A stretch of DNA of 64,000 nt, from positions 62,001-126,000 of the forward strand of contig CAYPCQ010000003.1 of assembly GCA_964409245.1 (NCBI GenBank), given 5' to 3'. The translations under genes and the position numbers were made by a program. This document shows positions 33,635-42,619 of the stretch, piece by piece. Position 1 is the stretch's first letter. Each line of letters begins with the position of its first letter. The notes under the pieces are model-generated. The model was not told where the DNA came from, searched no databases, and saw only the letters and a program-made list of their open reading frames with translations. The DNA comes from CAIMWS01 sp964409245. GTDB taxonomy: Bacteria > Verrucomicrobiota > Verrucomicrobiia > Limisphaerales > UBA1319.

Positions 33635-36448
33635 ATGAACGGAAATAATCCTACGCGCTCATGGTCTTGGCTCAACGGGAGTGTTTTATGGGTGGCGGCC
33701 TGGCTGGCTCAAGGCTCAATGGCTTATGCCGCGGCTGCCATTCCTTTGCCGGAGCATCCCCGCCCGGATTTCGAGCGGACCGAATGGCTGAATCTGAACG
33801 GGCCATGGTCATTCTGGTTTGACCCACAAAATGTGGGGGAAAAAGAGCAATGGGTGGCGCGTGATTTGCGTTTCAGCGAAAAAATCATGGTTCCCTTCCC
33901 CTGGGGCTCCAAATTATCTGGCGTGGAAAACCAGGCCGACATTGGCTGGTATGCGCGGCCGGTCCGCCTGCCCGCGAATTGGCAGGGGAAGCGGATTTTC
34001 CTGGTGGTCGGGGCCTGCGACTGGCTCACCACCGGCTGGCTGGATGGCGAGCGGTTGGGCCAGCATCGGGGAGGATACACCCCCTTTGAATTCGAACTCA
34101 CGAAATACGCCCGTTTCGATGCCGAGCAACGCCTGGTGCTGCGGGTGGATGACACGCCGCATCCATTCAAGCTGATAGGCAAGCAGGGATATGGAGCCGC
34201 CAAGGGCATATGGCAAACGATTTACCTCGAGGCCCGTTCCCAAACCTACCTGCAAACGGTGCAATTCACCCCCGATATCGACCGGCAAAAAGTGACGGTC
34301 AAGGCCACCTTGAATGAGCCCGCTCCCACGGATCTGCAAATGGAGGTTCAATTCAAGAATGCCCAAACAGAGGCGAATAAGCAGGCGTTTCCCAAGGGGC
34401 AAGCGGAGATCCAGTTCGATATCAGCCTGCCGAATTCCCGGCTGTGGACTTTGAATGATCCGTTTTTATACGAAATCCAGGCGGCTCTGACGGGGGCTGG
34501 CGGCCTCCAGGATGCGGTGCAATCGTATTTCGGCATGCGGAAAATCAGTGTGGCCTTGCTGCCGGGTTCCGATCACCCATACATCGCGCTGAACCATCAG
34601 CCCGTTTACCTGCAGATGACCCTGGATCAGGCTTATCATCCGGATGGTTTCTACACGTTCCCCAGCGATGAATTCATGCGGGATGAGATTCTGCGCTCCC
34701 GCCGCATCGGCCTGAATGCGATGCGGATCCATGTCAAAATTGAGGCGCCCAGAAAACTTTATTGGGCGGATCGCCTGGGCATGCTGATCATGGCGGATGT
34801 GCCCAATTCCTGGGGGCCTCCGGATGACGAGATGCGCCGGGAAGCCGAGTATGCTTTGCGGGGCATGATCCGGCGGGATTACAACCATCCTTCCATATTT
34901 TCCTGGGTGGTATTCAATGAAACCTGGGGGTTGAATTCCAAAGACAAAGGATATTTGCCTGAGACCCAGGAATGGGTGGCCTCCATGTATCGCCTGGCAC
35001 GGCAGCTGGATGGCAGCCGGCTGGTGGAGGATAATTCCCCCTGCCTGAACGATCATGTCATCACGGACATCAACAGCTGGCATGCCTACCTGCCGGGTTA
35101 TGCGTGGCGTGAATCACTGGACCAAGTCTGCCGGGACACCTTCAAAGGTTCCAAATGGAACTACATTGGCGGCCGGCAGCAGGAACACGCGCCGCTCTTG
35201 AACAGCGAATGCGGAAACGTATGGGGCTACGATGGCAGCACCGGGGATGTGGATTGGACGTGGGATTACCATATCATGATGAACGAGTTCCGGCGGCATC
35301 CCAAGATTTGCGGATGGCTTTACACGGAGCATCACGACGTCATCAACGAGTGGAATGGCTATTATCGCTTCGACCGTTCAGAGAAGCATACCGGCTTGGG
35401 GGATTTGGTTCCCGGCATGACCTTGAACGATTGGCATGGGCCGTTTTACATTTCCACCGGCAGCGACCTTTGCCGGACGGTGAAACCTGGCGAGCAGGTT
35501 ACGGTTCCGCTTTGGGCTTCGTTCCTCACCGCGAGCGCCCCGTGCCAGAACCTGGTTTTGCGCACCCGCTTGTCGGGATGGGATAGTCTGGGCCGCCGCC
35601 TTTACCGGCCGCAAAGCAGCCGGGAAGTGGTCTTCCGCCCGTGGCTGTCGCAGGCTTTGGAGCCGCTCTCAGTGGAAATGCCGGCCCAAAGCGGATTGTG
35701 CCTTTTGACGATCACTTTGGAAGATGGCGCCGGGACGGTGCTCCACCGCAATTTCACTTGCTTTGCCATCCGCGACGGGGCCGCTCCGCGGGATGAAGCG
35801 CTGGAACTTGAGGATCACCGGGTGCGCGTGGTGCGTTTTGCCCCCGGTTCGTTCACGCAGCAGAAATGGTCGCTGAAACAATGGAATGTGTTGAATGGAT
35901 TAAAGGTAAACGGCGCCGGCCATGGGTTCTTTGAATACCGGGTTCGGTGGCCGGAAGGTTTGAAGCCGGACCAGGTGGGCCAGGCGGTGCTGCGCCTGGA
36001 AGCCTCGGCGAAGCAGCTCTTTGGCAAGGACCAGAAAGGCAGCGCCAAGGTGGAGGGTGATTTCATGCAGGGCAAAGGCACGCTCGATCCCAGCTTGAAC
36101 CCCAACTCCTATCCCATGACCGACAGCGTGCGTTTCCCCAGCTCCGTCCAGGTGCGGGTGGCGGGGCACTCCGCCGGTATTTATGAATTGCCGGACGATC
36201 CCGCCGACCACCAGGGAATCCTTTCCTGGGCGGCGCAGCCGCGCAACCGCAAACTTGATGAGGCCGGCTCCTATGGCTACCTGCTGAATGTTGTGGTTCC
36301 ATCGGCGGCATTGAAAGACGCCGCCACCGCCGGCGAATTGGTCATCCGCCTTGAGGTCGATCAAGCGCTGCCGGGCGGTCTGGCACTATATGGCGAACAA
36401 TTTGGCCGGTATCCGTTGGATCCCACGCTGATTTTCCATCTCAAGTAA
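33635..36448 (+). CDS. Secreted glycoside hydrolase family 2 enzyme
   Basis: A 937-residue protein with a signal peptide (VLWVAAWLAQGSMAYAA). It has a GH2 sugar-binding domain (LNLNGPWSFWFDPQ, DIGWYARPVRLP), an Ig-like domain and a TIM barrel. The catalytic acid/base is Glu429 in WVVFNETWG, and the probable nucleophile is Glu525 in LNSECGNVWG. An additional ~350-residue C-terminal beta-rich part ends the protein. GH2 covers beta-galactosidase, beta-mannosidase, beta-glucuronidase and others; the specificity cannot be told here. It is expected to degrade plant or algal polysaccharide side chains in the periplasm or outside. The stop codon overlaps the next gene's ATG (TAATG). Confidence 0.87.
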   Translation: MNGNNPTRSWSWLNGSVLWVAAWLAQGSMAYAAAAIPLPEHPRPDFERTEWLNLNGPWSFWFDPQNVGEKEQWVARDLRFSEKIMVPFPWGSKLSGVENQADIGWYARPVRLPANWQGKRIFLVVGACDWLTTGWLDGERLGQHRGGYTPFEFELTKYARFDAEQRLVLRVDDTPHPFKLIGKQGYGAAKGIWQTIYLEARSQTYLQTVQFTPDIDRQKVTVKATLNEPAPTDLQMEVQFKNAQTEANKQAFPKGQAEIQFDISLPNSRLWTLNDPFLYEIQAALTGAGGLQDAVQSYFGMRKISVALLPGSDHPYIALNHQPVYLQMTLDQAYHPDGFYTFPSDEFMRDEILRSRRIGLNAMRIHVKIEAPRKLYWADRLGMLIMADVPNSWGPPDDEMRREAEYALRGMIRRDYNHPSIFSWVVFNETWGLNSKDKGYLPETQEWVASMYRLARQLDGSRLVEDNSPCLNDHVITDINSWHAYLPGYAWRESLDQVCRDTFKGSKWNYIGGRQQEHAPLLNSECGNVWGYDGSTGDVDWTWDYHIMMNEFRRHPKICGWLYTEHHDVINEWNGYYRFDRSEKHTGLGDLVPGMTLNDWHGPFYISTGSDLCRTVKPGEQVTVPLWASFLTASAPCQNLVLRTRLSGWDSLGRRLYRPQSSREVVFRPWLSQALEPLSVEMPAQSGLCLLTITLEDGAGTVLHRNFTCFAIRDGAAPRDEALELEDHRVRVVRFAPGSFTQQKWSLKQWNVLNGLKVNGAGHGFFEYRVRWPEGLKPDQVGQAVLRLEASAKQLFGKDQKGSAKVEGDFMQGKGTLDPSLNPNSYPMTDSVRFPSSVQVRVAGHSAGIYELPDDPADHQGILSWAAQPRNRKLDEAGSYGYLLNVVVPSAALKDAATAGELVIRLEVDQALPGGLALYGEQFGRYPLDPTLIFHLK

Positions 36449-37137
36449 TGTCGGAGCCAGGGGTTGAGACCGGGATGCCTGGCGCAGAGCCGGGCAGGGA
36501 TGCCGCCATGGTGGCGCGTGAATTGGCGCGGCTCGCGGCGAAATGGACCCGGGTTTTGGTGGCGATCACCCCACCGCCGGGTGAAGACAGCCAGGCAGAG
36601 ACCTTTGAGGAAATTGTGGCCTTCGCTCATTTCCTGCTGCATTCGCGCTGGCGCAGCTTGGGATGCCGGATGAGTCCGGTGCAGGCCAGACAGCTGCGGG
36701 AGTGTGTCTTGAAGGAGGTCCGGGAAGCGCTGCCAGCCAAAGGCCAGCGGGCCATCAAAAACGGTGGTGGTATCCCCCCGGAACCCAAGGCGGAGGTTTT
36801 GGAACAGGCTTTGGAAACCTATTCCGCCCGCCGTGTAAGCCCCGAAGTCTATGAGCGGTTCTGCCAATCCACCGGGCTTTCCTCCACCTGCCTGGTGGGG
36901 CAGGGCATCAACCTGGCATCCGTCTTTTTTCACTTATCCATTTTTGCCATCCTGGCCGGGGGTGATGACGTTACTTTTGCGCAAAGGCAATCCCTACTGC
37001 AAGCCACCCAGGAGTGCAAAGACCACCTTTTGAAATTGATTGATTCCAAACTGCTGCCGGCCATCGTGCCTGCAGAGCTCAAGCCAGGCCAATTGGAAGG
37101 GCCAAGCCCCCCTCAACTTGCGCATTCGGGAAATTAA
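36448..37137 (+). CDS. Hypothetical protein coupled to the GH2 gene
   Basis: A 229-residue protein starting at the A of the GH2 stop codon (TAATG), so it is probably translated by reinitiation. It is mostly helical (ELARLAAKWTRVLVAITPPP, LRECVLKEVREALPAKGQR) with a hydrophobic stretch (INLASVFFHLSIFAILAGGD) that is too polar at its ends to be a confident membrane helix. No signal peptide and no recognised domain. Linkage to a secreted glycosidase does not by itself indicate a function. The 168 bases after it contain the leader of the superoxide dismutase gene. Confidence 0.65.
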   Translation: MSEPGVETGMPGAEPGRDAAMVARELARLAAKWTRVLVAITPPPGEDSQAETFEEIVAFAHFLLHSRWRSLGCRMSPVQARQLRECVLKEVREALPAKGQRAIKNGGGIPPEPKAEVLEQALETYSARRVSPEVYERFCQSTGLSSTCLVGQGINLASVFFHLSIFAILAGGDDVTFAQRQSLLQATQECKDHLLKLIDSKLLPAIVPAELKPGQLEGPSPPQLAHSGN

Positions 37138-37305
37138 TATATAGTAGGTCGTGATAAAATAGCTGCCGGGGCCAAAGGGCTGCTGGCCGGCGGATCAGAG
37201 TTCCGCCGATTTGTGGATGGCGGAAAATCAAAGAGGTGGCTCTTTGAAAACTGCCTCTGAATGTGAAAACCGAAAACGGAACATAACGAGAAACGGGTAA
37301 GAACC

Positions 37306-37938
37306 ATGGCATATCAATACGAGAACAAGCAGGAAGCGTTACTGGCCAGAGTCAAAGGCAAAACCGGGAAAATATCGGACAAGACGCACGAAGAGCATTT
37401 GAAGCTTTACACGGGTTACGTCAACAAAACCAATGCCATCCTCAAGGAATTGGAGGAATTGCAGAAGACTCTGGATCCGGCGAATCCAGCCCAAGCGAAC
37501 CAGATTTTCAGCAGCCTGCGTTCCCTGAAAGTGGACTTTTCCTTCGCCCTGGGTGGAGTCATCAACCATGAGATTTATTTTCAGGTTTTAGGTGGTGAGG
37601 GCGGGGCGCCCACCGGCAAGGTGGCGGAAATGATCAACAAGAGCTTCGGGAGCTTTGAAGCCTACAAGAAGGATCTCAAGGCCACCGGCATTGCCGCCCG
37701 CGGTTGGGCTTGGACCTGCTATGATTCACGCTCCGGGCTTTTGTTCAATCATTTGGGCGATTCCCAAAATACCTTCCTGGTCTGGGGATCCAAACCCATC
37801 CTGGCCTTGGATACTTATGAACACGCCTATTACGCGGACTTTTTCACTGGCCGGGGCGCCTACATTGATGAATTCTTCAACCGCATCGATTGGGCGGCGG
37901 TAAACGCTTTCCTGGAAGCACCCTGCGGCGGCAAGTAA
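37306..37938 (+). CDS. Fe/Mn superoxide dismutase
   Basis: A 210-residue protein of the iron/manganese superoxide dismutase family, which converts superoxide to O2 and H2O2. The metal ligands can be placed: an N-terminal His (His28 or more likely His31, in THEEHLKLYTGYV), His88 (GGVINHEIYF), Asp169 and His173 (LALDTYEHAYY). The helix before the first ligand differs from E. coli SodB and resembles a divergent subgroup with a Y-x-G-Y-V-x-x-T-N block. There is no signal peptide, so it is cytoplasmic. A strong terminator follows 36 bases downstream. Fe versus Mn preference is not decided. Confidence 0.88.
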   Translation: MAYQYENKQEALLARVKGKTGKISDKTHEEHLKLYTGYVNKTNAILKELEELQKTLDPANPAQANQIFSSLRSLKVDFSFALGGVINHEIYFQVLGGEGGAPTGKVAEMINKSFGSFEAYKKDLKATGIAARGWAWTCYDSRSGLLFNHLGDSQNTFLVWGSKPILALDTYEHAYYADFFTGRGAYIDEFFNRIDWAAVNAFLEAPCGGK

Positions 37939-37974
37939 GCCGGTCTCAGCCAATCTTTTTAACCAATCATATGG

Positions 37975-38002
37975 AAATCACCGGGCAACCGGTGATTTTT
38001 TT
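37975..38002 (+). terminator. Rho-independent terminator of the superoxide dismutase gene
   Basis: Perfect 10-base stem (37975-37984 AAATCACCGG with 37989-37998) closed by a GCAA tetraloop of the stable GNRA type, running into seven T at 37996-38002. It lies right against the 3' end of the convergent HzsA-like gene. Confidence 0.9.
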
Positions 38003-38003
38003 A

Positions 38004-40928
38004 TTACTGGACGGCCGGGCCGGCGATTTTCATGCCCATCTGTTGCTTGGATTGGCCGTCCTGGTCAAAAGTACCATAAAAAAGCGCGTTGGCGTCCATC
38101 CAGGTAATCAACCGCTCCGACTCCTCGGAAGATAAATGAACAAAATGGCGGCCCGCGAGGACTTCGTTCATCCATTGGGTGCCCCGGGCTCCGAAAAATC
38201 CCGGCGGCGTCATTGGCTCGCGGTTGACCTGGCGGAAATCGCCCGCTTTGCCGGCCCAATCCGAGTAGGAGACTTTGGGGGCGAGGGCATTATATGAAAC
38301 GGTGTAACGGCCTTGAGCTTGGCCGGTCAACTCCACTTTCCCTTCGCGTTTGCTGGCATTGTGGCATTGTATGCACTGGCGATCCAGAACCGGTTGGACC
38401 AGCAACGGGTAGCTCAGTGGGCGGGATCCCTCGGGCCCCGGTTTGATGACGGATGGGGAGCGGCGGATGGCCAGGGCAGTTGATCCCGGCGGGGGCGCCG
38501 AAAGCCGCGATTCGTGGCAGCCAACGCAGGCGGCGCGCTCGCCAGGTTGCAGGTAAGTGACGCTGCGCATCATTTGCACCGCGCGGCCTTGCTCATCCAG
38601 CGCTTGAAACGCCAAGGGAATGCCGGCCGGGGCCCGGAAATAGGCGGAGCCGTCCGTTTCCACCGGCACCGTTCCCAACACTTGTTTGCCGGGCGAGGCA
38701 TTGGCCAGGCCCACCGTTGGGGTATTGGCGTGGGGGGTGGATTTGGGCAGCACCTGGACGATGCGCAAAGCGCGGATAGCCTCCCGGGGCAGCGCTGGCC
38801 AGCTGGTGTAAATATTCTGCACGAAAAAAGTGCCTTCGCCGGTGGATTCGTTGTCAGCGAAAGTGGCCGTCCGGCCTGGCCGGGGGCGTGGGCGGACTGG
38901 CACCGGCCAGAGCGAGGCGATGTTCAGGTCGCGGTAAAGCAGTTCCTTGTTGCCAAAGGCATCCACGAGATACAGGCCAAACATGTTCGCGGGGTTCCAG
39001 GTGGGTTCCCCAATAAGGGCGTCGTAACTGTAGGCCGCGAGGAAATATTTTTCCGAGAGCGGCCAGGCGGAGCGGTAACTGTGCCCGGGCCAGCGCTGCG
39101 CTTCCGGCGGCACGGCGGGCGGGCGTTCGATGCCTGCGGTGGCGGACCAATTGCCAGCGGGTTTGGAAGCCACTGGCGCCTCGCTTTCCGGGAATAAAGC
39201 GTCCGGTGTCAGCCGTTGAACTGGCCCGGAGCCATCAACCCCGCAGAAGGGATCGAGCAGGATGATGGAGCCGGCGGTCATGGCATGGTGGGCGCCGGCG
39301 GTGGCCATGATGCGGTGTGAGCCAGGCACTGCCTGGGCCTCCCAAACGCCCACCGGGTTGAAGGTGTTATTGCCGTAAAAAATCCGCACCCCGGAGCCAT
39401 CGGGCCGCGCGGCCCAGAGTTGCTCGTAATAAACAGCGTGGCGGTCCACGTAATCCCAGCGGGTATAAACGATGCGTCCATCAGCCAGAACGGCGGGATC
39501 CCATTCATGGGTTTCGTGGTGGGAAATGGTGCGCACTTGGGAGCCGTCTGATTCCGCCAAGGTCAGGGTGTAAATAGGGCAGGGGCCGCGGCCACAGCGA
39601 TGGAAACCGCCCCGGCGCGTGGAGACAAAAACCAGCCGGTCGTCCGGCAGGTAACGCGGGGAGAAATCGTCAAACGGCCCCGAGGTCAACTGCCGCAAAC
39701 CGGTTCCGTCACGATTTACTTCGTAGAGGTGAAAGTACCGATCCAGGCAGGATTCCCGATCCTTGGGGACCGTGTCCGCCGGGCAATAAGAAAACAAAAG
39801 GCGATCCGCTTCCCAGGAGACGTCGAGATGCTGATAACTGCCCAGCGGGAGGTTTTGGCCGGCCAATTCCCGGGAGGCCATGGTCTTACCTGGATTTTCC
39901 AATAGATACAGGCCTCCTCCCGGCCGCGCGCAGCTGCCATAATATTGGGTCAATTGGTGGCTGAACATTCCCGGCACCTGCTTGATGAAGGCAACCGGAC
40001 CCGTGTGGGCCAGGGGATTGGCGAAGGCCAGCGCCCGGCGGGCCTGATGCAGCTGCCGCCAAAGATTCTCCCAGGTTTGCTCCGATGAAGCGGGCGATGC
40101 TTTCAGCGTGGTCCATTGCTGCCGTAAAGTGTCCCAATCGCGCATGGCTTTGGGCTCAGATATGCCGGAATTCCGCAAATCGGCCAGGAGCGAATCACCG
40201 CGCTGGACAAGGCGTTCAATGGCAGCCGGATAGGTTGCTGGAAGCCGTTCAGTGCCGATTCCGTCCTGCCAGCGCCAATCCCATTCCACCAAAGCCCGTT
40301 CTATCGGCGCGCGATAGGCCGGCAATACCGGTGGCGGGCAAACCTCCAGGTTGCCGCTGCCAGGATACAGGGGAATGTTGGATTCTTCACTGCCACTCTG
40401 CAAAGTCACCTTTTCCCAACGCAGCGTGCCGGAGCTTTGCCGGGCCGCAACCCGCAGGCGAAGGATGTTTTCGCCAGTGCGTGAAACGGCCATGAGCCTG
40501 ATTTTCATCGCGCCTGGGGCAAAATCCGGTATCCGCACCGAATTTTGGTTAAAGGAAAGCTCGCCCGACAAGTCTCCCGCATCCTCAACGCTGGCAGTGG
40601 CGCATAAGCGGGTTTCGCCATTCAATCCAAATATGGGGACAGCGATTTCAACCTCCTCGCCTGGCTGGAGGCTGATCAAGGCGGTGGACGGTTTTTCGCT
40701 CAACAGGATCTGCGGGCCTGAACCCTGAGCCACCAATACCAGCCCGCAAACCGCTGAGCTGGGCGGGGGAGCGGGATGGCCGGAGACCGTGATTTGCGGC
40801 CGGCCAATGACAATGTTCGTGTTCTGGGCTGCCGGGGAGGAAACCAACATCCAACCGGGCAGGAGAATCCAGCCAGCCAATATCGATGGGAGCAGGACCG
40901 ATCCTGGGCATCCGGGTTGCTTCAACAT
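38004..40928 (-). CDS. Secreted PD40-propeller dihaem protein, HzsA-like
   Basis: 974 residues from ATG 40928. The longer in-frame ORF to 42212 is antisense to other genes. There is a signal peptide (ILAGWILLPGWMLVSSPAA), a beta-rich N-terminal domain, PD40/WD40-like repeats (WEADRLLFSYCPAD, RYLPDDRLVFVSTRRGG, WDPAVLADGRIVYTRWDY), and two CxxCH haem motifs at residues 801 (CVGCH) and 852 (CIQCH). This layout resembles the alpha subunit of hydrazine synthase and its many homologues in Planctomycetes and Verrucomicrobia that have nothing to do with anammox. Function is unknown; a periplasmic redox or sensing role is possible. It stands alone, with no HzsBC-like neighbours. Confidence 0.78.
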   Translation of the reverse strand: MLKQPGCPGSVLLPSILAGWILLPGWMLVSSPAAQNTNIVIGRPQITVSGHPAPPPSSAVCGLVLVAQGSGPQILLSEKPSTALISLQPGEEVEIAVPIFGLNGETRLCATASVEDAGDLSGELSFNQNSVRIPDFAPGAMKIRLMAVSRTGENILRLRVAARQSSGTLRWEKVTLQSGSEESNIPLYPGSGNLEVCPPPVLPAYRAPIERALVEWDWRWQDGIGTERLPATYPAAIERLVQRGDSLLADLRNSGISEPKAMRDWDTLRQQWTTLKASPASSEQTWENLWRQLHQARRALAFANPLAHTGPVAFIKQVPGMFSHQLTQYYGSCARPGGGLYLLENPGKTMASRELAGQNLPLGSYQHLDVSWEADRLLFSYCPADTVPKDRESCLDRYFHLYEVNRDGTGLRQLTSGPFDDFSPRYLPDDRLVFVSTRRGGFHRCGRGPCPIYTLTLAESDGSQVRTISHHETHEWDPAVLADGRIVYTRWDYVDRHAVYYEQLWAARPDGSGVRIFYGNNTFNPVGVWEAQAVPGSHRIMATAGAHHAMTAGSIILLDPFCGVDGSGPVQRLTPDALFPESEAPVASKPAGNWSATAGIERPPAVPPEAQRWPGHSYRSAWPLSEKYFLAAYSYDALIGEPTWNPANMFGLYLVDAFGNKELLYRDLNIASLWPVPVRPRPRPGRTATFADNESTGEGTFFVQNIYTSWPALPREAIRALRIVQVLPKSTPHANTPTVGLANASPGKQVLGTVPVETDGSAYFRAPAGIPLAFQALDEQGRAVQMMRSVTYLQPGERAACVGCHESRLSAPPPGSTALAIRRSPSVIKPGPEGSRPLSYPLLVQPVLDRQCIQCHNASKREGKVELTGQAQGRYTVSYNALAPKVSYSDWAGKAGDFRQVNREPMTPPGFFGARGTQWMNEVLAGRHFVHLSSEESERLITWMDANALFYGTFDQDGQSKQQMGMKIAGPAVQ

Positions 40929-41021
40929 GGCGCCAGAGTAATGGTGGCGAAGGAAAGATTCAATCCGAATGGCAAGTTGCGAGGTTGCGCCCCAATCCGT
41001 GGCGGGATATATGTGGGGATC

Positions 41022-41750
41022 ATGGGCACTAAAGAAAAAGGATTTGCGCCTTGCCTGCCATCCGGAAGGCAGGCTTTTACATTGATCGAATTGCTGGTGG
41101 TCATCGCCATCATCGGCATTCTGGCCAGTTTGCTTTTGCCAGTCCTGGCCCGGGCCCGCGACAAAGGGAAAACCGCCCGCTGCCAGAGCAACTTGCGCCA
41201 GTTGGGCATGGCGGCCTCCATGTTCGATGAGGATCAGCGGGCCTATCCCATTGGCTGGCCGCCCGCGGACGGTTTCACGGGGGATCAGTTTGCCATTTGG
41301 TATCGGCAGTTGCAGCCTTACCTGGGGCGCACCACCAACACCTCCGGCCAGGGGGTTTTCATCTGCCCCTCGAGTGTGCAGAAGGCGCAACCTGACGAAA
41401 AACAAGCTGGATTCCGCGAAGGTGGTTTTTGGGGATTCCTGGCCTATGCCCAGAACGGAAATATCAACAACGGCCGGCGGGACATCAGTTCGCGCCAGGT
41501 GATGGATGTGCCCCGGACGATCTTGTATGGGGATACTGATGGATGGGATGCCTGCCTTTATCCGGATGGCGATCCCACCGCCAATGTTTGTTACCGCCAC
41601 AGTGGCGGCACGGAAAAAAGCTCGGATACGGATCGCGGGATTACCGGCGCAAAAGGCAAAAAACACCGGGCCAACGCCGTATTCGCGGACACGCATGTGG
41701 AACTTAGAAGGGACGCTCCGCGGCGGATTTTCACGCTGGAAAGGGATTGA
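41022..41750 (+). CDS. Prepilin-like protein with an interrupted leader
   Basis: A 242-residue protein. The hydrophobic prepilin helix TLIELLVVIAIIGILASLLL is intact. The leader, however, reads KGF-APCLPSGRQAF-TLIE: an 11-residue insert separates the usual Gly-Phe cleavage site from TLIE, because a palindrome at 41053-41074 lies inside the gene. The residue before the new Phe is Ala rather than Gly. The C-terminus has a KHRANAVFADTHVE block related to the H-X9-DG motif. ATG 41022 follows a GGGGATC ribosome-binding region; the longer in-frame ORF from 40776 is antisense to the HzsA-like gene. Function unknown, as for other members. Confidence 0.8.
   Translation: MGTKEKGFAPCLPSGRQAFTLIELLVVIAIIGILASLLLPVLARARDKGKTARCQSNLRQLGMAASMFDEDQRAYPIGWPPADGFTGDQFAIWYRQLQPYLGRTTNTSGQGVFICPSSVQKAQPDEKQAGFREGGFWGFLAYAQNGNINNGRRDISSRQVMDVPRTILYGDTDGWDACLYPDGDPTANVCYRHSGGTEKSSDTDRGITGAKGKKHRANAVFADTHVELRRDAPRRIFTLERD
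41053..41074. repeat. 22-base palindromic element inside a prepilin-like gene
   Basis: Arms GCCTGCC (41053-41059) and GGCAGGC (41068-41074) flank a TCCGGA core, with a single A-A mismatch pair. It encodes CLPSGRQ in frame. The related protein at 8128 lacks it, so it behaves like a short inserted palindrome of the REP-like kind. Confidence 0.6.
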
Positions 41751-41778
41751 ACGAATATTCTGCCGGCGGCTAATCGCA

Positions 41779-41807
41779 TTGACTCGGACGCGGGGTTCTT
41801 TTAGACC
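41779..41807 (+). promoter_or_regulatory. Possible promoter of the YchF C-terminal-domain gene
   Basis: TTGACT (41779-41784), 17 bases, then TAGACC (41802-41807), ending nine bases before ATG 41817. The -35 is good, the -10 weak. Confidence 0.3.
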
Positions 41808-41816
41808 TAGGCGACG

Positions 41817-42518
41817 ATGAAAATTAGTTTGTTTGGGATTTCCGGAGTTCCGCTGGGCAAGCACAACGTCAAGGATCCTCAATTGGACCAGGCGGATAAA
41901 TTGGTCGAGGCCAAAAAGAAAGTCTATATCCAGGTTGATGCCATTGATGCGGAGCATATCAACGAAGCCGATGCGGTGATGGCTTTGGATGAGGCGGCTC
42001 CGGATTTGATCCTGCGGGATCTGGAATTTGTGGAATCGCGCTTGAGCCGCGATCCGGCTGGAATTGAACTCGGGTTGTTGCCCAAATTGAAGGCCAGCCT
42101 GGAAAAGGAAGAATTCCTGTTCAAACTCACTTTTAATCCTGAAGAACAAGCGATGGTGGCCAGCTATGGGCTGGTAACCGTCAAACCCACCCTGGCCATC
42201 AAAAGCGAGCAAATCGAAAAAATAGGCGAGCTATGGCTGTCTTTGGTCCAGGCTTGCGGATATCTCAGTTTCCTGACCTTGGGCGGCAAGGAAAACCGGG
42301 CCTGGCAGATCAAAAAGGGCACCAATGCCTGGGAAGCCGCCGGGGCCATCCACTCCGATATCCAAAAGGGTTTCATCCGCGCGGAAATCATCAGCTTTGC
42401 GGACTTGGTGGCCAACGGCGGTGAAACCCAGGCCAAAAGGGCGGGGAAAATGCGCCTCGAATCCAAGGATTACCTCATGCAGGACTATGATGTGGTGAAT
42501 TTCCGCTTCAACAAGTAA
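41817..42518 (+). CDS. YchF C-terminal-domain (DUF933/TGS-like) protein lacking the GTPase domain
   Basis: A 233-residue protein. The last ~85 residues (IKKGTNAWEAAGAIHSDIQK, GFIRAEIISFADLV, YLMQDYDVVNFRFNK) match the C-terminal DUF933/TGS-like domain of the universal GTPase YchF/OLA1. The region before it (VYIQVDAIDAEHINEADAVM...) could correspond to the YchF middle part. The G1-G4 GTPase motifs are absent: there is no GxxxxGKS and no NKxE. The N-terminal MKISLFGISGVPLGKHN keeps a trace of a P-loop-like start but lacks Lys-Ser/Thr. It may bind ribosomes or RNA without GTP turnover. This is inference. Confidence 0.75.
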   Translation: MKISLFGISGVPLGKHNVKDPQLDQADKLVEAKKKVYIQVDAIDAEHINEADAVMALDEAAPDLILRDLEFVESRLSRDPAGIELGLLPKLKASLEKEEFLFKLTFNPEEQAMVASYGLVTVKPTLAIKSEQIEKIGELWLSLVQACGYLSFLTLGGKENRAWQIKKGTNAWEAAGAIHSDIQKGFIRAEIISFADLVANGGETQAKRAGKMRLESKDYLMQDYDVVNFRFNK

Positions 42519-42552
42519 TATTCCTTCCACTGCTCCCTGGCCGGATTGCAGC

Positions 42553-42583
42553 AAATAAAAACCGCCAACTGGCTGGTTGGCGG
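42553..42583 (-). terminator. Rho-independent terminator of the Gfo/Idh gene
   Basis: Stem CCGCCAAC/GTTGGCGG (42562-42569 with 42576-42583, 6-base loop). On the minus strand it is followed by TTTTTATTT (complement of 42553-42561). It lies 37 bases past the stop codon of the oxidoreductase gene. Confidence 0.85.
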
Positions 42584-42619
42584 CGTCCATTCCGAACTGG
42601 TTGATTTCCGGATTATTCG

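Noticed and set aside
3547..40928. Possible anammox gene set (HAO-like plus HzsA-like proteins)
   Set aside because: There are no hzsB/hzsC genes, no other anammox genes and no clustering. Both families have many relatives outside anammox bacteria.
40929..42212. N-terminal extension of the HzsA-like protein frame
   Set aside because: The stretch upstream of ATG 40928 is antisense to the prepilin-like and YchF-domain genes, and the signal peptide begins at 40928.
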